Shown one piece after another: positions 52,323 through 61,903 of a stretch of DNA of 64,000 nt. The position numbers and the translations under genes are program-made. This stretch comes from CAKOSP01 sp044432745. Lineage in GTDB: Bacteria; Bacillota_I; Bacilli_A; RF39; UBA660. Position 1 is the stretch's first letter. Each line of letters starts with the position of its first letter. Location: NCBI GenBank assembly GCA_044432745.1, contig JAWXUH010000004.1:58166-122165 (forward strand), written 5' to 3'. Below the pieces are notes generated by a model. That model was given only the letters and a program-made list of their open reading frames with translations, ran no database searches and had not been told where the DNA came from.

Positions 52323-54818
52323 ATGGGAATGCTAAAAAAACTCTTTGATATGGAGTATAAAGAATTAAAAAAATTTGAAAAAATTGTAGATGAAGTTGAA
52401 TTATTAGATGAAGAAATGCAAGGTTTAAAAGAAAAAGACTTTGCTAAAAAAACTTTAGAATTACAAAATGAATTAAGTGAGGGAGCTGAGCTTGAAGATG
52501 TAATGGTAAGAGCATTTGCTTTAGCTCGTGAAGCCGCTCATAGAGCAATAGGAGAAAAACCTTATAGAGTTCAAATGATAGGTGGACTTGCTATACATTA
52601 TGGAAATATTGCAGAGATGAAAACTGGTGAAGGAAAAACTCTTACAACTGTTTTACCAGCTTATTTAAACTCACTTAGTAAAAAAGGTGTTCACGTAATA
52701 ACTACAAATGAATATTTATCTCAAAGAAATGCCGAATGGATGGAACCAGTTTATAATTTACTTGGTATTACTGTTGGTGTTAATTTAAGATCTATGTCAA
52801 GTGCAGAAAAAAAAGAAGTTTATGAGAAAGACATTACATATTCTACTAATAACGAAATTGGATTTGATTATCTTAGAGATAATATGGTTGTTAAAAAAGA
52901 AAACAGAACTATTAGAGAATTAAATTTCTGTATTATAGATGAGGTTGACTCTATTTTAATTGATGAAGCAAGAACTCCATTGATTATAAGTGGAGGAAGA
53001 ATTAATGTTAGTCATTTATATCAAGAAGCTAATAAAGTAGCTAGAGCTCTTAAGGAAGATGATGATTTTACTTTAGATATAAAAACAAAAAATGTATCTT
53101 TAACAGAAGAAGGAAGTCATAAAGTAGAAAAGATAACAAAAATAAAAAATTTATATGAAATAGATAATACTGCATTTGTTCAAAGATTAAATCAATCTTT
53201 AAAAGCTAATTATGGTTTTAAAAAAGACGTTGATTACGTTGTAGAAAATGATGAAGTAGTAATTGTTGATCAATTTACAGGTAGATTAATGCAAGGTAGA
53301 CAATTTAGTGAAGGTCTTCATCAAGCAATAGAAGCAAAAGAAAATGTTTCTATAAATACTGAATCAAGAACAATGGCTACTATTACATTTCAAAATTTAT
53401 TTAGAATGTATAATAAATTATCAGGTATGACAGGTACTGCAAAAACAGAAGAAGAAGAATTTAGAAATATTTACAATATGTATGTTATTACTATTCCGAC
53501 AAACAAACCTGTTATAAGAGAAGATCATGCTGATTTAGTGTATTCTAATATTAAAGGAAAAAATTCTGCGTTAATTAAGTTTGCTCAAGAAATTCATAAA
53601 AAAGGGCAACCAATATTAATAGGTACTGTTAGTGTTGAGGCTAATGAAGAACTTAGTAAAGCTTTAACAAAAGCAGGATTAAAACATGAAATATTAAATG
53701 CTAAAAATCATGAAAGAGAAGCTGAGATTATAGCAAATGCTGGAGAAAAAGGTGCAATAACACTTGCAACTAACATGGCTGGTCGTGGTACGGATATAAA
53801 AGTTTCAGACAGTATAAAAGAAATTGGTGGTTTATGTGTTCTTGGAACAGAAAGACATGAATCAAGAAGAATAGATAATCAGTTACGTGGTAGAGCTGGT
53901 CGTCAAGGTGACCCAGGTTTAACTCAATTCTTTGTATCATTTGAAGATGATTTAATGAGAAGGTTTGGTGCTAATAACATAAAATCTATGTTAGAAAGTA
54001 TTGGAGTATCTGGAGAACAATGTATAAAAAGTAAAGCTTTAACAAAAAGTATTGAAAGTGCTCAAAGAAAAGTCGAAGGTAATAATTACGATATACGTAA
54101 AAATTTACTAGATTTTGATAATGTATTAAATGAACAAAGAGAAATATTGTACGAAAGAAGAAATGAAATTTTAGATCAAGATTCAATTCATGAAAATGTC
54201 ATTGAACTTTTTGAAAATGTTGTTTCTACGTTAGTAGACTCTCATATAGATCCTGAAGGATATTTAACTGATACTGATTACGAAGAAATAGTAGAATATG
54301 TAAATACTAATTTTGCTAAAGGAAATAGTATTCAATTAGAAGATGTTCTTGAAAAGGGAACAGATGAAGTTATTTCTATAATTACCGATTTCGTAATTGA
54401 AAATTATAATCAAAAATTAAATGATATTCCAGTAAGTGATGAATTTGAAAAAGCAATTTCATTAAAGGTAATAGACACAAATTGGGTTACTCATATGAGT
54501 GCGATGGAACAACTTAAAGAAGGTATTGGTCTTAGAGGGTATGCACAAGTTAACCCAGTTCAAGCTTATACTATGGAAGGTTTTGAATTATTTGATAATT
54601 TTCTTAATAAAATTGATAATGATATAGCTATATTGTTATTGAAATCGGAAATAAGAATGAACATTCAAAGAAAACAAACTTTAGAAGGAAATGATAATTC
54701 ATCTTCAGAAAAAGTCGTTAACAAACCAAAGAAAGCAGATAAAAAAGTAGGAAGAAATTCTGAATGTGAATGCGGAAGTGGTAAAAAATATAAAAATTGT
54801 TGCGGAAAAAATTCTTAA
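52323..54818 (+). CDS. secA: Protein translocase subunit SecA
   Basis: An 831-residue SecA. NBD1 has MKTGEGKTLTTVLPAYLNSL (Walker A) and IIDEVDSILIDEARTPL (Walker B). ATNMAGRGTDIKV is a helicase motif in NBD2, followed by LRGRAGRQGDPG. The C-terminal zinc tail CECGSGKKYKNCCGK binds SecB or ribosome. It drives preproteins through SecYEG; SecG is encoded at 58930. AGGAGAC precedes the ATG. Confidence 0.98.
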   Translation: MGMLKKLFDMEYKELKKFEKIVDEVELLDEEMQGLKEKDFAKKTLELQNELSEGAELEDVMVRAFALAREAAHRAIGEKPYRVQMIGGLAIHYGNIAEMKTGEGKTLTTVLPAYLNSLSKKGVHVITTNEYLSQRNAEWMEPVYNLLGITVGVNLRSMSSAEKKEVYEKDITYSTNNEIGFDYLRDNMVVKKENRTIRELNFCIIDEVDSILIDEARTPLIISGGRINVSHLYQEANKVARALKEDDDFTLDIKTKNVSLTEEGSHKVEKITKIKNLYEIDNTAFVQRLNQSLKANYGFKKDVDYVVENDEVVIVDQFTGRLMQGRQFSEGLHQAIEAKENVSINTESRTMATITFQNLFRMYNKLSGMTGTAKTEEEEFRNIYNMYVITIPTNKPVIREDHADLVYSNIKGKNSALIKFAQEIHKKGQPILIGTVSVEANEELSKALTKAGLKHEILNAKNHEREAEIIANAGEKGAITLATNMAGRGTDIKVSDSIKEIGGLCVLGTERHESRRIDNQLRGRAGRQGDPGLTQFFVSFEDDLMRRFGANNIKSMLESIGVSGEQCIKSKALTKSIESAQRKVEGNNYDIRKNLLDFDNVLNEQREILYERRNEILDQDSIHENVIELFENVVSTLVDSHIDPEGYLTDTDYEEIVEYVNTNFAKGNSIQLEDVLEKGTDEVISIITDFVIENYNQKLNDIPVSDEFEKAISLKVIDTNWVTHMSAMEQLKEGIGLRGYAQVNPVQAYTMEGFELFDNFLNKIDNDIAILLLKSEIRMNIQRKQTLEGNDNSSSEKVVNKPKKADKKVGRNSECECGSGKKYKNCCGKNS

Positions 54819-54882
54819 AAAGTAATGTTATTTAGAATTATATACATTAGTGTATAATTCTGAATTTCACATTACTTTTTTT
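54817..54882 (+). terminator. Compound terminator of secA
   Basis: An outer stem (AAAAGTAATGT with ACATTACTTTT) encloses an inner stem (AGAATTATA region with TATAATTCT), then seven T. The two nested stems make it unusually long for an intrinsic terminator. Confidence 0.8.
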
Positions 54883-55023
54883 GTTATATAATATGTGACT
54901 GCAAAAAGTATGATTTTTAATTTATAAAAGTTATTGTGTCATAATGATAAATTTTTGTAGATTAATGTATTAATACTAGATTTATTTTTAAATTGATAGT
55001 AAAATACATTTGGAGAAGTGAAA

Positions 55024-56056
55024 ATGAATTTAGAAAACTTGGAAGAAAAAATTAAACATATTGGGAGGTTACTTTGAAGTAGATTCGAAGATAACAAAAT
55101 TAACTGAACTAAAAAAAGAATCTTTAAAAGAAGGATTTTGGGATAATGTAGAAGAAGCTAATAATTGTTTTAAAAAAATAAGTGATTTAGAGAAAGTTAT
55201 TAACTCTTATTTAGAAGTTGAACTTTCTTGTGAGATATTAAAAGAAGATTATTCTGAAGAAGATTTTAATTTTTTATTAAAAAGTGTAAGTGAATTAGAA
55301 CTTGAAACTTTATTAAATCATGAATACGATGAATTTAATTGTTATTTAGAAATTCATCCAGGAGCTGGAGGGACAGAATCATGTGATTGGTCTTCTATGT
55401 TGCTAGATATGTATAAGTTTTTTTGTGATAAATACAATTATTCTTACGAAATTATTAATGTATCTAAAGGCGATGAGGCTGGAATAAAAAATGCATTATT
55501 GTTAATTAAAGGTTCTTATCCATATGGTTTTCTAAAACTTGAATCTGGAGTTCATAGATTGGTAAGAATTTCACCGTTTGATTCTAATAAAAGAAGACAT
55601 ACTTCATTTGCATCGGTTAGTGTTACTCCTGAACTTGATAATTCAGTTGAAATAATTATAAAAGAAGAAGAACTTAAAATAGATGTATACAGATCATCAG
55701 GAGCAGGAGGACAATCAGTAAATACGACTGATTCAGCTGTGAGAATAACACATATTCCTACAAAAACAGTCGTTACCTGTCAAAATGAAAGAAGTCAATT
55801 AAAAAATAAAGATACAGCGATGAAAATTTTAAAAAGTAAATTATATGAACTAGAAATTAAAAAAAATCTAGAATTAGAAAACAGTTTAAAAGATTCATCT
55901 AATATTAATTTTGGTAGTCAAATTAGAAGTTATGTACTAGAACCTTACAAAATGGTGAAAGATCATAGATCTAATTATGAATCTTTTGATCCTGAAAAAA
56001 TATTAAATGGTCATATTAAAGAATTATTAGATTTTAATTTAGGGAGTATTAGATAA
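55024..56056 (+). CDS. prfB: Peptide chain release factor 2, programmed +1 frameshift
   Basis: RF2 encoded in two frames. Codons 1-17 start at ATG 55024. An in-frame TGA at 55075-55077 follows CTT (55072-55074), with the internal Shine-Dalgarno GGGAGG three bases before CTT, the same design as E. coli prfB. After the +1 shift translation continues GAA GTA GAT. Downstream are the SPF motif (RISPFDSNKRR, RF2 specificity for UGA and UAA) and GAGGQSVNTTDSAVR. Scarce RF2 allows the shift, so the gene autoregulates. The first frame starts MNLENLEEKIKHIG. Confidence 0.95.
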
Positions 56057-56059
56057 ATT

Positions 56060-56998
56060 ATGAAAGATGTTAATAAATATTTACAAAATGAATTAGAACA
56101 AAATTCAACTATAATAGTATCGTGTAGTGGTGGACCAGATTCAATGTGTTTGCTTTATTTGTTGTTAAGTTTTAAAAACACGTTTAATTTGAATATAATT
56201 TGTGCACATGTTAATCATAATGTAAGAGAGGAATCAGTCGAAGAGGAAGAATTTGTTAAAAAATACTGTGAATCAAATGATATTAAGTTTGAATGTTTAC
56301 AAATAGATTCGTATAGAGGAAATTTTCATAATGATGCTAGAGTATTAAGATATAATTTTTTAAATGATCTTTTGACTAAATATAATTCTAAATTTTTATT
56401 TACTGCACATCATGGAGACGATTTAGTGGAAACTATTTTGATGCGTATTTCTAGAGGAAGTAATTTAATAGGGTATAGCGGATTTAAAATAAATAATAAA
56501 ATAATAAATCATAAAGTAATAAGACCGCTTATATTTGTAACTAAATCAGAAATAGAAAATTATAATAGCGAAAATAATATAGAATATAGAATAGATATTA
56601 CAAATAAATCTTTAGAGTATACAAGAAATAAATATAGACACATAGCATTACCTGCTTTAAAAAAAATAGACAACGATATTCATTTAAAATTTTTAAAATT
56701 TAGCGAGAAACTTATCGAATATGATGATTTTGTTAAGTCTTATATAATTTCTAAGGGTTTGTTAGTTGATAATTATATAGATGTACCTTTATATTTAAAA
56801 GAAGATGAATTTATAAGGAAATCTACGATTGAATTATATATATCAAATTTGCAAAAAGTGGAACAATTTTATACTACAGATAACATAGTTTTTGAAATTG
56901 ATAAACTTTTAAAAAGTGAAAAAGGAAAAGCAAATATAAATTTGCCAAATGGTTTTTTTGGAATCAAAAAAAATAAAAAATTTACTATAGAAAAATAA
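56060..56998 (+). CDS. tilS: tRNA(Ile)-lysidine synthase
   Basis: A 312-residue PP-loop ATPase. The P-loop is SCSGGPDSMCLLYLL near residue 20, and AHVNHNVREES and TAHHGDDLVETILMRISRGS follow. It makes lysidine at C34 of tRNA-Ile(CAU), needed to read AUA; AUA is common in this AT-rich genome. It is shorter than the usual 430-460 residues, lacking most of the C-terminal substrate domains. tilS-ftsH order is conserved. Confidence 0.92.
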   Translation: MKDVNKYLQNELEQNSTIIVSCSGGPDSMCLLYLLLSFKNTFNLNIICAHVNHNVREESVEEEEFVKKYCESNDIKFECLQIDSYRGNFHNDARVLRYNFLNDLLTKYNSKFLFTAHHGDDLVETILMRISRGSNLIGYSGFKINNKIINHKVIRPLIFVTKSEIENYNSENNIEYRIDITNKSLEYTRNKYRHIALPALKKIDNDIHLKFLKFSEKLIEYDDFVKSYIISKGLLVDNYIDVPLYLKEDEFIRKSTIELYISNLQKVEQFYTTDNIVFEIDKLLKSEKGKANINLPNGFFGIKKNKKFTIEK

Positions 56999-57006
56999 TG
57001 TTTTTA

Positions 57007-57015
57007 TGTTATAAT
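57007..57015 (+). promoter_or_regulatory. Extended -10 promoter of ftsH
   Basis: TGTTATAAT, an extended -10 element without a clear -35, 23 bases before the ftsH start. Confidence 0.45.
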
Positions 57016-57037
57016 ATAGATTATGAGAGGAAAAAAT

Positions 57038-58930
57038 ATGAATAAAAATAAAAATAATAAAAGAAAAGGTAATTTACCATTTTTTATAATTATAATAGTT
57101 ATTATTTCTTTACTTATATATTCAAGTTTAGAAGAATATGTTATAAACAAAATAACAACAGGCGAACTTATGAGTGCTGTTGAAAATATCGAAGTAACTG
57201 AAGTTACTGTAACACCAAATAGTGATAACGGTGTATATGTGGTTACAGGAAAGCTTGAAGGATATGCAGAAAATGAAAGTTTTACTGCTAATGTGTTAGG
57301 TGATGATTTATCTGAAATAGTTGCATACGCAAAAGAAAACAGTATTGATGAATATCAAACTAATGTTGATCCAGGAAGTTCAGCATTACTATATATATTT
57401 GTTAATTTTTTACCGTTAATTTTGATTGTAGTTATTACGTATGTAGTATTTAACAAAATTTCAAACTCTAATAAGAAAAATGTAGATTTTGGAAAAAGTA
57501 AAGCTAGATTAACAGATGACAAAGATAAGAAAACTTTTAGCGAAGTTGCAGGTCTTAAAGAAGAAAAAGAAGAAGTAGCAGAACTTATTGATTTCTTAAA
57601 AAATCCAAAGAAATTTAAAAAATTGGGTGCAAGAATTCCAAAAGGTGTTTTATTAGTTGGTCCTCCAGGTACAGGTAAAACTTTACTTGCAAAAGCTATA
57701 GCAGGAGAAGCTGATGTTCCATTTTATTATATAAGTGGTAGTGACTTCGTTGAATTATTTGTAGGTATAGGTGCATCAAGAGTTAGAGATATGTTTAAGG
57801 AAGCTAAAAGAAATGCTCCTTGTTTAATATTTATCGATGAGATAGATGCTGTTGGTAGACAAAGAGGAAGCGGTATTGGCGGTGGTCATGACGAAAGAGA
57901 ACAAACTTTAAACCAACTTTTAACAGAAATGGATGGATTTGGTGCTAATGAAGGTATTATAATAATAGCAGCTACAAATAGACCAGATGTTTTAGATCCA
58001 GCATTACTTAGACCAGGACGTTTTGATAGACAAGTTACTGTAAGTTTACCTGATGCAAAAGAAAGAGAAGCTATTTTAGAAGTTCATGCTAAAAACAAAG
58101 TTTTAGAAGAAGGTATAAAATTAGAGTTCTTAAGTTTACGTACTCCAGGATTTAGTGGAGCTGATTTAGAAAATTTATTAAATGAAGCAGCACTTCTTGC
58201 AGTAAGAAGAAACAAAAAAGCAATTAGCATGGAAGAAATAGATGAAGCTACTGATAGAGTTTTATTAGGTCCTGCTAAAACAACAAGAATGATAACAGAA
58301 AAAGAAAAGAAACTTGTAAGTTTACACGAAGCAGGACACGCTGTTATCGGTATTAAATTAGAAGACGCAAATGATGTTCATAAAATAACAATCATACCTC
58401 GTGGTATGGCTGGTGGTTACACTATGATGCTTCCTAAAGAAGAAAAGATGGCTGTAACAACAAAAGCAGAATTGGTTGCTCAAATTACAGGATTACTTGG
58501 TGGACGTGTTAGTGAAGAAGTTTTCTTAAATGAAGTTTCAACAGGAGCTTCAGATGATTTCAAACGTGCTACACGAATTGCTAGAAGCATGGTTACTGAA
58601 TATGGAATGAGTAGTTTAGGTCCAGTTCAATATGAACACAAAAGCGAAAATGTATTTTTAGGTAGAGATTATGCAAAATCTAGTAATACTTCTGATGCTG
58701 TGGCTTTAGAAATAGATACAGAGATTAGAAAAATTATAGAAGGTTGTTATGCTGATGCAACTAAAATAATTAAAGAAAACGAAAAACTTATTATGCTTTT
58801 AAGTGATGCGTTAATGAAATATGAAACGTTAACTAAAGAGCAAATAGATGAAATTGTTTCTACAGGTAAAATTCCTAATTTTAGAGAAGTTGAACCTAAA
58901 AAAATAAAAAAAGAAAAGGATGAGAAATAA
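57038..58930 (+). CDS. ftsH: ATP-dependent zinc metalloprotease FtsH
   Basis: A 630-residue membrane AAA+ protease. Two membrane segments (about 15-33 and 108-130) flank an external domain. The AAA+ domain has GPPGTGKTLLAKAIAGE (Walker A), LIFIDEIDAVGRQRG (Walker B) and ATNRPDVLDPALLRPGRFD (SRH). The protease domain has HEAGHAVIG (zinc HExxH). It degrades membrane and regulatory proteins; in B. subtilis it is needed for sporulation. The start at 57038 has AGAGG seven bases upstream, preferred to ATG 57023. The stop overlaps secG (TAATG). Confidence 0.97.
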   Translation: MNKNKNNKRKGNLPFFIIIIVIISLLIYSSLEEYVINKITTGELMSAVENIEVTEVTVTPNSDNGVYVVTGKLEGYAENESFTANVLGDDLSEIVAYAKENSIDEYQTNVDPGSSALLYIFVNFLPLILIVVITYVVFNKISNSNKKNVDFGKSKARLTDDKDKKTFSEVAGLKEEKEEVAELIDFLKNPKKFKKLGARIPKGVLLVGPPGTGKTLLAKAIAGEADVPFYYISGSDFVELFVGIGASRVRDMFKEAKRNAPCLIFIDEIDAVGRQRGSGIGGGHDEREQTLNQLLTEMDGFGANEGIIIIAATNRPDVLDPALLRPGRFDRQVTVSLPDAKEREAILEVHAKNKVLEEGIKLEFLSLRTPGFSGADLENLLNEAALLAVRRNKKAISMEEIDEATDRVLLGPAKTTRMITEKEKKLVSLHEAGHAVIGIKLEDANDVHKITIIPRGMAGGYTMMLPKEEKMAVTTKAELVAQITGLLGGRVSEEVFLNEVSTGASDDFKRATRIARSMVTEYGMSSLGPVQYEHKSENVFLGRDYAKSSNTSDAVALEIDTEIRKIIEGCYADATKIIKENEKLIMLLSDALMKYETLTKEQIDEIVSTGKIPNFREVEPKKIKKEKDEK

Positions 58931-59148
58931 TGTTAGAGAATATTTTATTAGTAGTATCTGTTTTACTTATTGCTATTGTTTTAATTCAAGGTAATAAAGC
59001 AACTGATGCAAGTCAAATGATTACTGGTGGTAATGACACTTTGTTTCAAAATATGAAAGAAAGAGGAGTTGAACTTTTTATATCTAGATTTACTCTATTT
59101 TTAGGAATGGCATTTTGTACTCTTTCTTTTATCTTATATTTAAAATAA
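58930..59148 (+). CDS. secG: Protein translocase subunit SecG
   Basis: A 72-residue SecG with two membrane segments (about 3-20 and 50-70). The loop QGNKATDASQMITGGNDTLF carries the Gly/Thr-rich family signature. It supports SecA-driven translocation. Coupled to ftsH through the TAATG overlap, an uncommon pairing. A terminator follows the stop. Confidence 0.87.
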   Translation: MLENILLVVSVLLIAIVLIQGNKATDASQMITGGNDTLFQNMKERGVELFISRFTLFLGMAFCTLSFILYLK

Positions 59149-59169
59149 AGACTTTATAAGTCTTTTTTT
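59147..59169 (+). terminator. Terminator of ftsH-secG
   Basis: AAAGACTT pairs with AAGTCTTT around a TAT loop, followed by seven T. Confidence 0.85.
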
Positions 59170-59222
59170 ATTTGCTTTTTTTTATATATAATAATATACT
59201 TATTTTAAGGATGGTAATATAT

Positions 59223-60332
59223 ATGAAATTAATTGATAAAGAAGTAGTGAAGAATAAGAGAGTGTTACTTAGGTTGGATTTAAATGTACCTACAGATAAT
59301 AATTTAAATATAATGGATAATACTAGGATAATTAAATCGATTCCTACGATCAAATTTTTATTAGAGTCTAATTGTAATATTATAATTATGAGTCATATGG
59401 GACGTGTAAAAACCGAAGAAGATATTGCGCGTTATAGTCTTTCGAATGTTGCAAATGAACTTTCGAAAGTATTAAATGAAGATGTTGAATTATTATCTTA
59501 TATTAAAAAAGATGATTTGAAATATTTAAATGTAAAATTTGAGGATAAAAAAATTATAATGTTAGAAAATACTAGATTTTACGATCTTGAGGACGGAGCA
59601 GAGAAGAATTGTGATTTTGAGTTATCAGAAAGTTTAGCTAAGTTAGCAGACGTATTTATAAATGATGCATTTGGTGCAAGTCATAGAAGACATGCTTCTA
59701 CATATGGTGTTAGAAAATATATAGATTCTTATTATGGATTTTTAATCAATGAAGAGCTATCTAATTTAGAAATTCTAAATAAACCAACAGATAGACCATT
59801 TTCTGTTTTTATGGGTGGCGCTAAGGTTGAAGATAAATTGCCAATTATTAAAAAAATGTTATTAACATGTGATTATTTATGTTTAGGTGGAGGAATATTA
59901 AATTCATTTTTAAAGGCTAGTGGTTATGATGTTAAAGAATCTTTGTGTACTACTGATGAAGATACAATAAGAGAGTTAAAAGAATTATTAAATATATATA
60001 GTTCTAAAATAACATTGTCAAATGATCTAGTTTGGAAAGATGACAGAATTTTAGATATCGGAGTATCAGATTATAGAGATGTTTTAAGTAATAGTAAATT
60101 GATATTTATTAATGGAACTCCTGGTTTATTTGAAGTTGAAGAATTTAAAAAAGGTACTATTGATTTATTTGAAATACTTAAAGAAGTTGATGGTAAGGTA
60201 ATAGTAGGTGGTGGTGACACTGTGTCTGCTGTTAATAATTTAAATGTAGAAAATGTTGTTGACTTCATTTCTAGTGGAGGAGGAGCTTCTCTAGAATTTA
60301 TTACAGATGGTTATCTTGGAGCTTTAGAATAA
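59223..60332 (+). CDS. pgk: Phosphoglycerate kinase
   Basis: A 369-residue PGK, short for the family (about 395). It has RVLLRLDLNVPTDNN, SHMGRVK, DVFINDAFGASHRRHAST, FMGGAKVEDKLPIIKKM (usually GGAKVSDK), NGTPGLFEVEEF and GGGDTVSAVNN. It makes ATP and 3-phosphoglycerate in glycolysis. ATG 59223 is chosen for AAGGATGG upstream and the family N-terminus; the longer frame has no binding site. The stop overlaps the tpiA ATG. Confidence 0.94.
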   Translation: MKLIDKEVVKNKRVLLRLDLNVPTDNNLNIMDNTRIIKSIPTIKFLLESNCNIIIMSHMGRVKTEEDIARYSLSNVANELSKVLNEDVELLSYIKKDDLKYLNVKFEDKKIIMLENTRFYDLEDGAEKNCDFELSESLAKLADVFINDAFGASHRRHASTYGVRKYIDSYYGFLINEELSNLEILNKPTDRPFSVFMGGAKVEDKLPIIKKMLLTCDYLCLGGGILNSFLKASGYDVKESLCTTDEDTIRELKELLNIYSSKITLSNDLVWKDDRILDIGVSDYRDVLSNSKLIFINGTPGLFEVEEFKKGTIDLFEILKEVDGKVIVGGGDTVSAVNNLNVENVVDFISSGGGASLEFITDGYLGALE

Positions 60333-60967
60333 TGAAAAAAATAATTGTAAATTTTAAAGATAAATTTAACAATTTAGAAATTGCAACTTACATCGAAAAT
60401 AATAGTCATTTAGACTATAGTATTTGTGTTCCAAATGACTATGTTAATACAGGAAATATAAAAGCTTATTCACAAGATTTATTTTCTATAGAGAATTTGA
60501 AGGAAAATAATTACTGTGGTTCTATTTTAGGACATAGAGATTATAAAGATGACATCGATACTGTAATAAAAAAGATAAATCAACTTCATAAATCAGATTT
60601 AGAAATTATTATATGTTTAGGAGAAAAAGAAAAAAAAGATAATGCATATTTAGATTTAATAAATACAATTGATTTAATTTATAATAGTATTTCTTCTTAT
60701 AATAACATTATCATTGTATACGAACCACACTGGGCTATAGGAGGTAATAATAACATTGATACCTCATACATAATAAATAATATAACGTATATAAAGAATC
60801 ATATTTGTGATAAATTCAATATTACTTCAAATCTTTATTATGGTGGAAGTGTTAATTTAGAACTTATTTCTAAGATAGATTCTTTAGATATAGTTTCTGG
60901 TTATTTAGTATCTTCATTTGTTTTAGAAGGTTCAAATTTAGAAAAGTTGATAAATTTAATAAACTAA
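60332..60967 (+). CDS. tpiA: Triosephosphate isomerase, short and divergent
   Basis: A 211-residue TIM, short against about 250. Catalytic positions are kept: Asn7 and Lys9 (VNFK, usually NWK), His in ILGHRDYK (usually SILGHSERR) and Glu in VYEPHWAIGG. The phosphate-binding YGGSVN is also present. Several helices between strands are abridged. It interconverts DHAP and glyceraldehyde-3-phosphate. Coupling to pgk by TAATG supports the call. Confidence 0.88.
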   Translation: MKKIIVNFKDKFNNLEIATYIENNSHLDYSICVPNDYVNTGNIKAYSQDLFSIENLKENNYCGSILGHRDYKDDIDTVIKKINQLHKSDLEIIICLGEKEKKDNAYLDLINTIDLIYNSISSYNNIIIVYEPHWAIGGNNNIDTSYIINNITYIKNHICDKFNITSNLYYGGSVNLELISKIDSLDIVSGYLVSSFVLEGSNLEKLINLIN

Positions 60968-61053
60968 TTCGACATTTTGTGACAATAGTTTACATAAGTT
61001 TACAGAGGTTGACAAAAAAATCTCTTTTTTTTTGTCGGAATATCCGTTATAAT
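60968..61053 (+). promoter_or_regulatory. spo0A upstream regulatory region
   Basis: Two 7-of-8 matches to the Spo0A box flank a hairpin: TTCGACAT (60968-60975) and TTGTCGGA (61032-61039). The hairpin pairs GACAAAAAAA (61011) with TTTTTTTGTC and may end tpiA transcription. TTGACA (61009) is too far from TATAAT (61048-61053) to form one promoter. CGGA/TCCG (61036-61046) is a small inverted repeat next to the -10. Autoregulation by Spo0A is inferred. Confidence 0.45.
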
Positions 61054-61084
61054 TATCATGTGCTGTAAGAAAGGAATTTAAAAA

Positions 61085-61840
61085 ATGGAAAATATTAATC
61101 TGATTGTTGTAGATAATAATGAGGAAGTAACAAGCAGTATATCAAAGTATTTCGAATTTCGTAGTAATATTAATCTTGTTGGAACATACAAAGATGGAGA
61201 GGAAGCACTATCATATATAATAAATAACGTAGATAGTTTCGATGTTATAGTTATGGATCTTTTATTACCGGTTATGGATGGCATAAGTTTGCTTCATAAT
61301 TTAAAAAGAAGAAACATAAATAAGAAAATAATCGTATTATCAAGTTATATGAATGAGGATGTTACTAAACAAGTTAGTAATATCGGAGTTGATTATTATA
61401 TGTTGAAACCTTTTAGTTTAGAGTCATTAGAAGAAAGAGTAGTAAATTTATTTAAAGCTAATTATTTTGAGTCTAACAAAAAAGCAAATTTAGAAATTGA
61501 AGTAAGTGAGGTACTTCATAATTTAGGAATACCATCTCACATTAGGGGATATCAATACATAAGAGAGGGTATCATGTATGTTTATACTAGAAATTCTTAT
61601 GTCACATATATAACTAAAGAGGTATATCCTGACATAGCGGATAAATATAAAACAACTCCTTCAAGGGTTGAAAGAGCTATTAGGCATGCGATTGAAATTA
61701 GTTGGGATAGAGGAGATTTAGATCTTATGGAAGATTTATTTGGTCACAGTATAGATTATGATAGATCAAAACCAACAAATTCAGAGTACATCAACACTAT
61801 AGCTGATAGAATGAAATTAAATAACAAGGTAGCATTATAA
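61085..61840 (+). CDS. spo0A: Stage 0 sporulation response regulator Spo0A
   Basis: A 251-residue response regulator. The receiver domain has Asp10 in the acid pocket, phospho-acceptor Asp58 in IVMDLLLPVMDG and Lys108 in MLKPFS. The C-terminal Spo0A DNA-binding domain includes TPSRVERAIRHAIEISWDRG, almost unchanged from B. subtilis. It is the master switch for sporulation entry and, by family, also acts on competence. GAAAGGAATTT precedes the ATG. Confidence 0.97.
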   Translation: MENINLIVVDNNEEVTSSISKYFEFRSNINLVGTYKDGEEALSYIINNVDSFDVIVMDLLLPVMDGISLLHNLKRRNINKKIIVLSSYMNEDVTKQVSNIGVDYYMLKPFSLESLEERVVNLFKANYFESNKKANLEIEVSEVLHNLGIPSHIRGYQYIREGIMYVYTRNSYVTYITKEVYPDIADKYKTTPSRVERAIRHAIEISWDRGDLDLMEDLFGHSIDYDRSKPTNSEYINTIADRMKLNNKVAL

Positions 61841-61903
61841 TTTTAATTACTAATACTATCTTTTTTTTTTGCTATATGCTAAAATTATTTTGGATGGTGA
61901 AAT

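Noticed and set aside
55024..55077. prfB as a pseudogene broken by a stop codon
   Set aside because: The TGA lies in a canonical programmed frameshift site with an internal Shine-Dalgarno, and the rest of the gene is intact.
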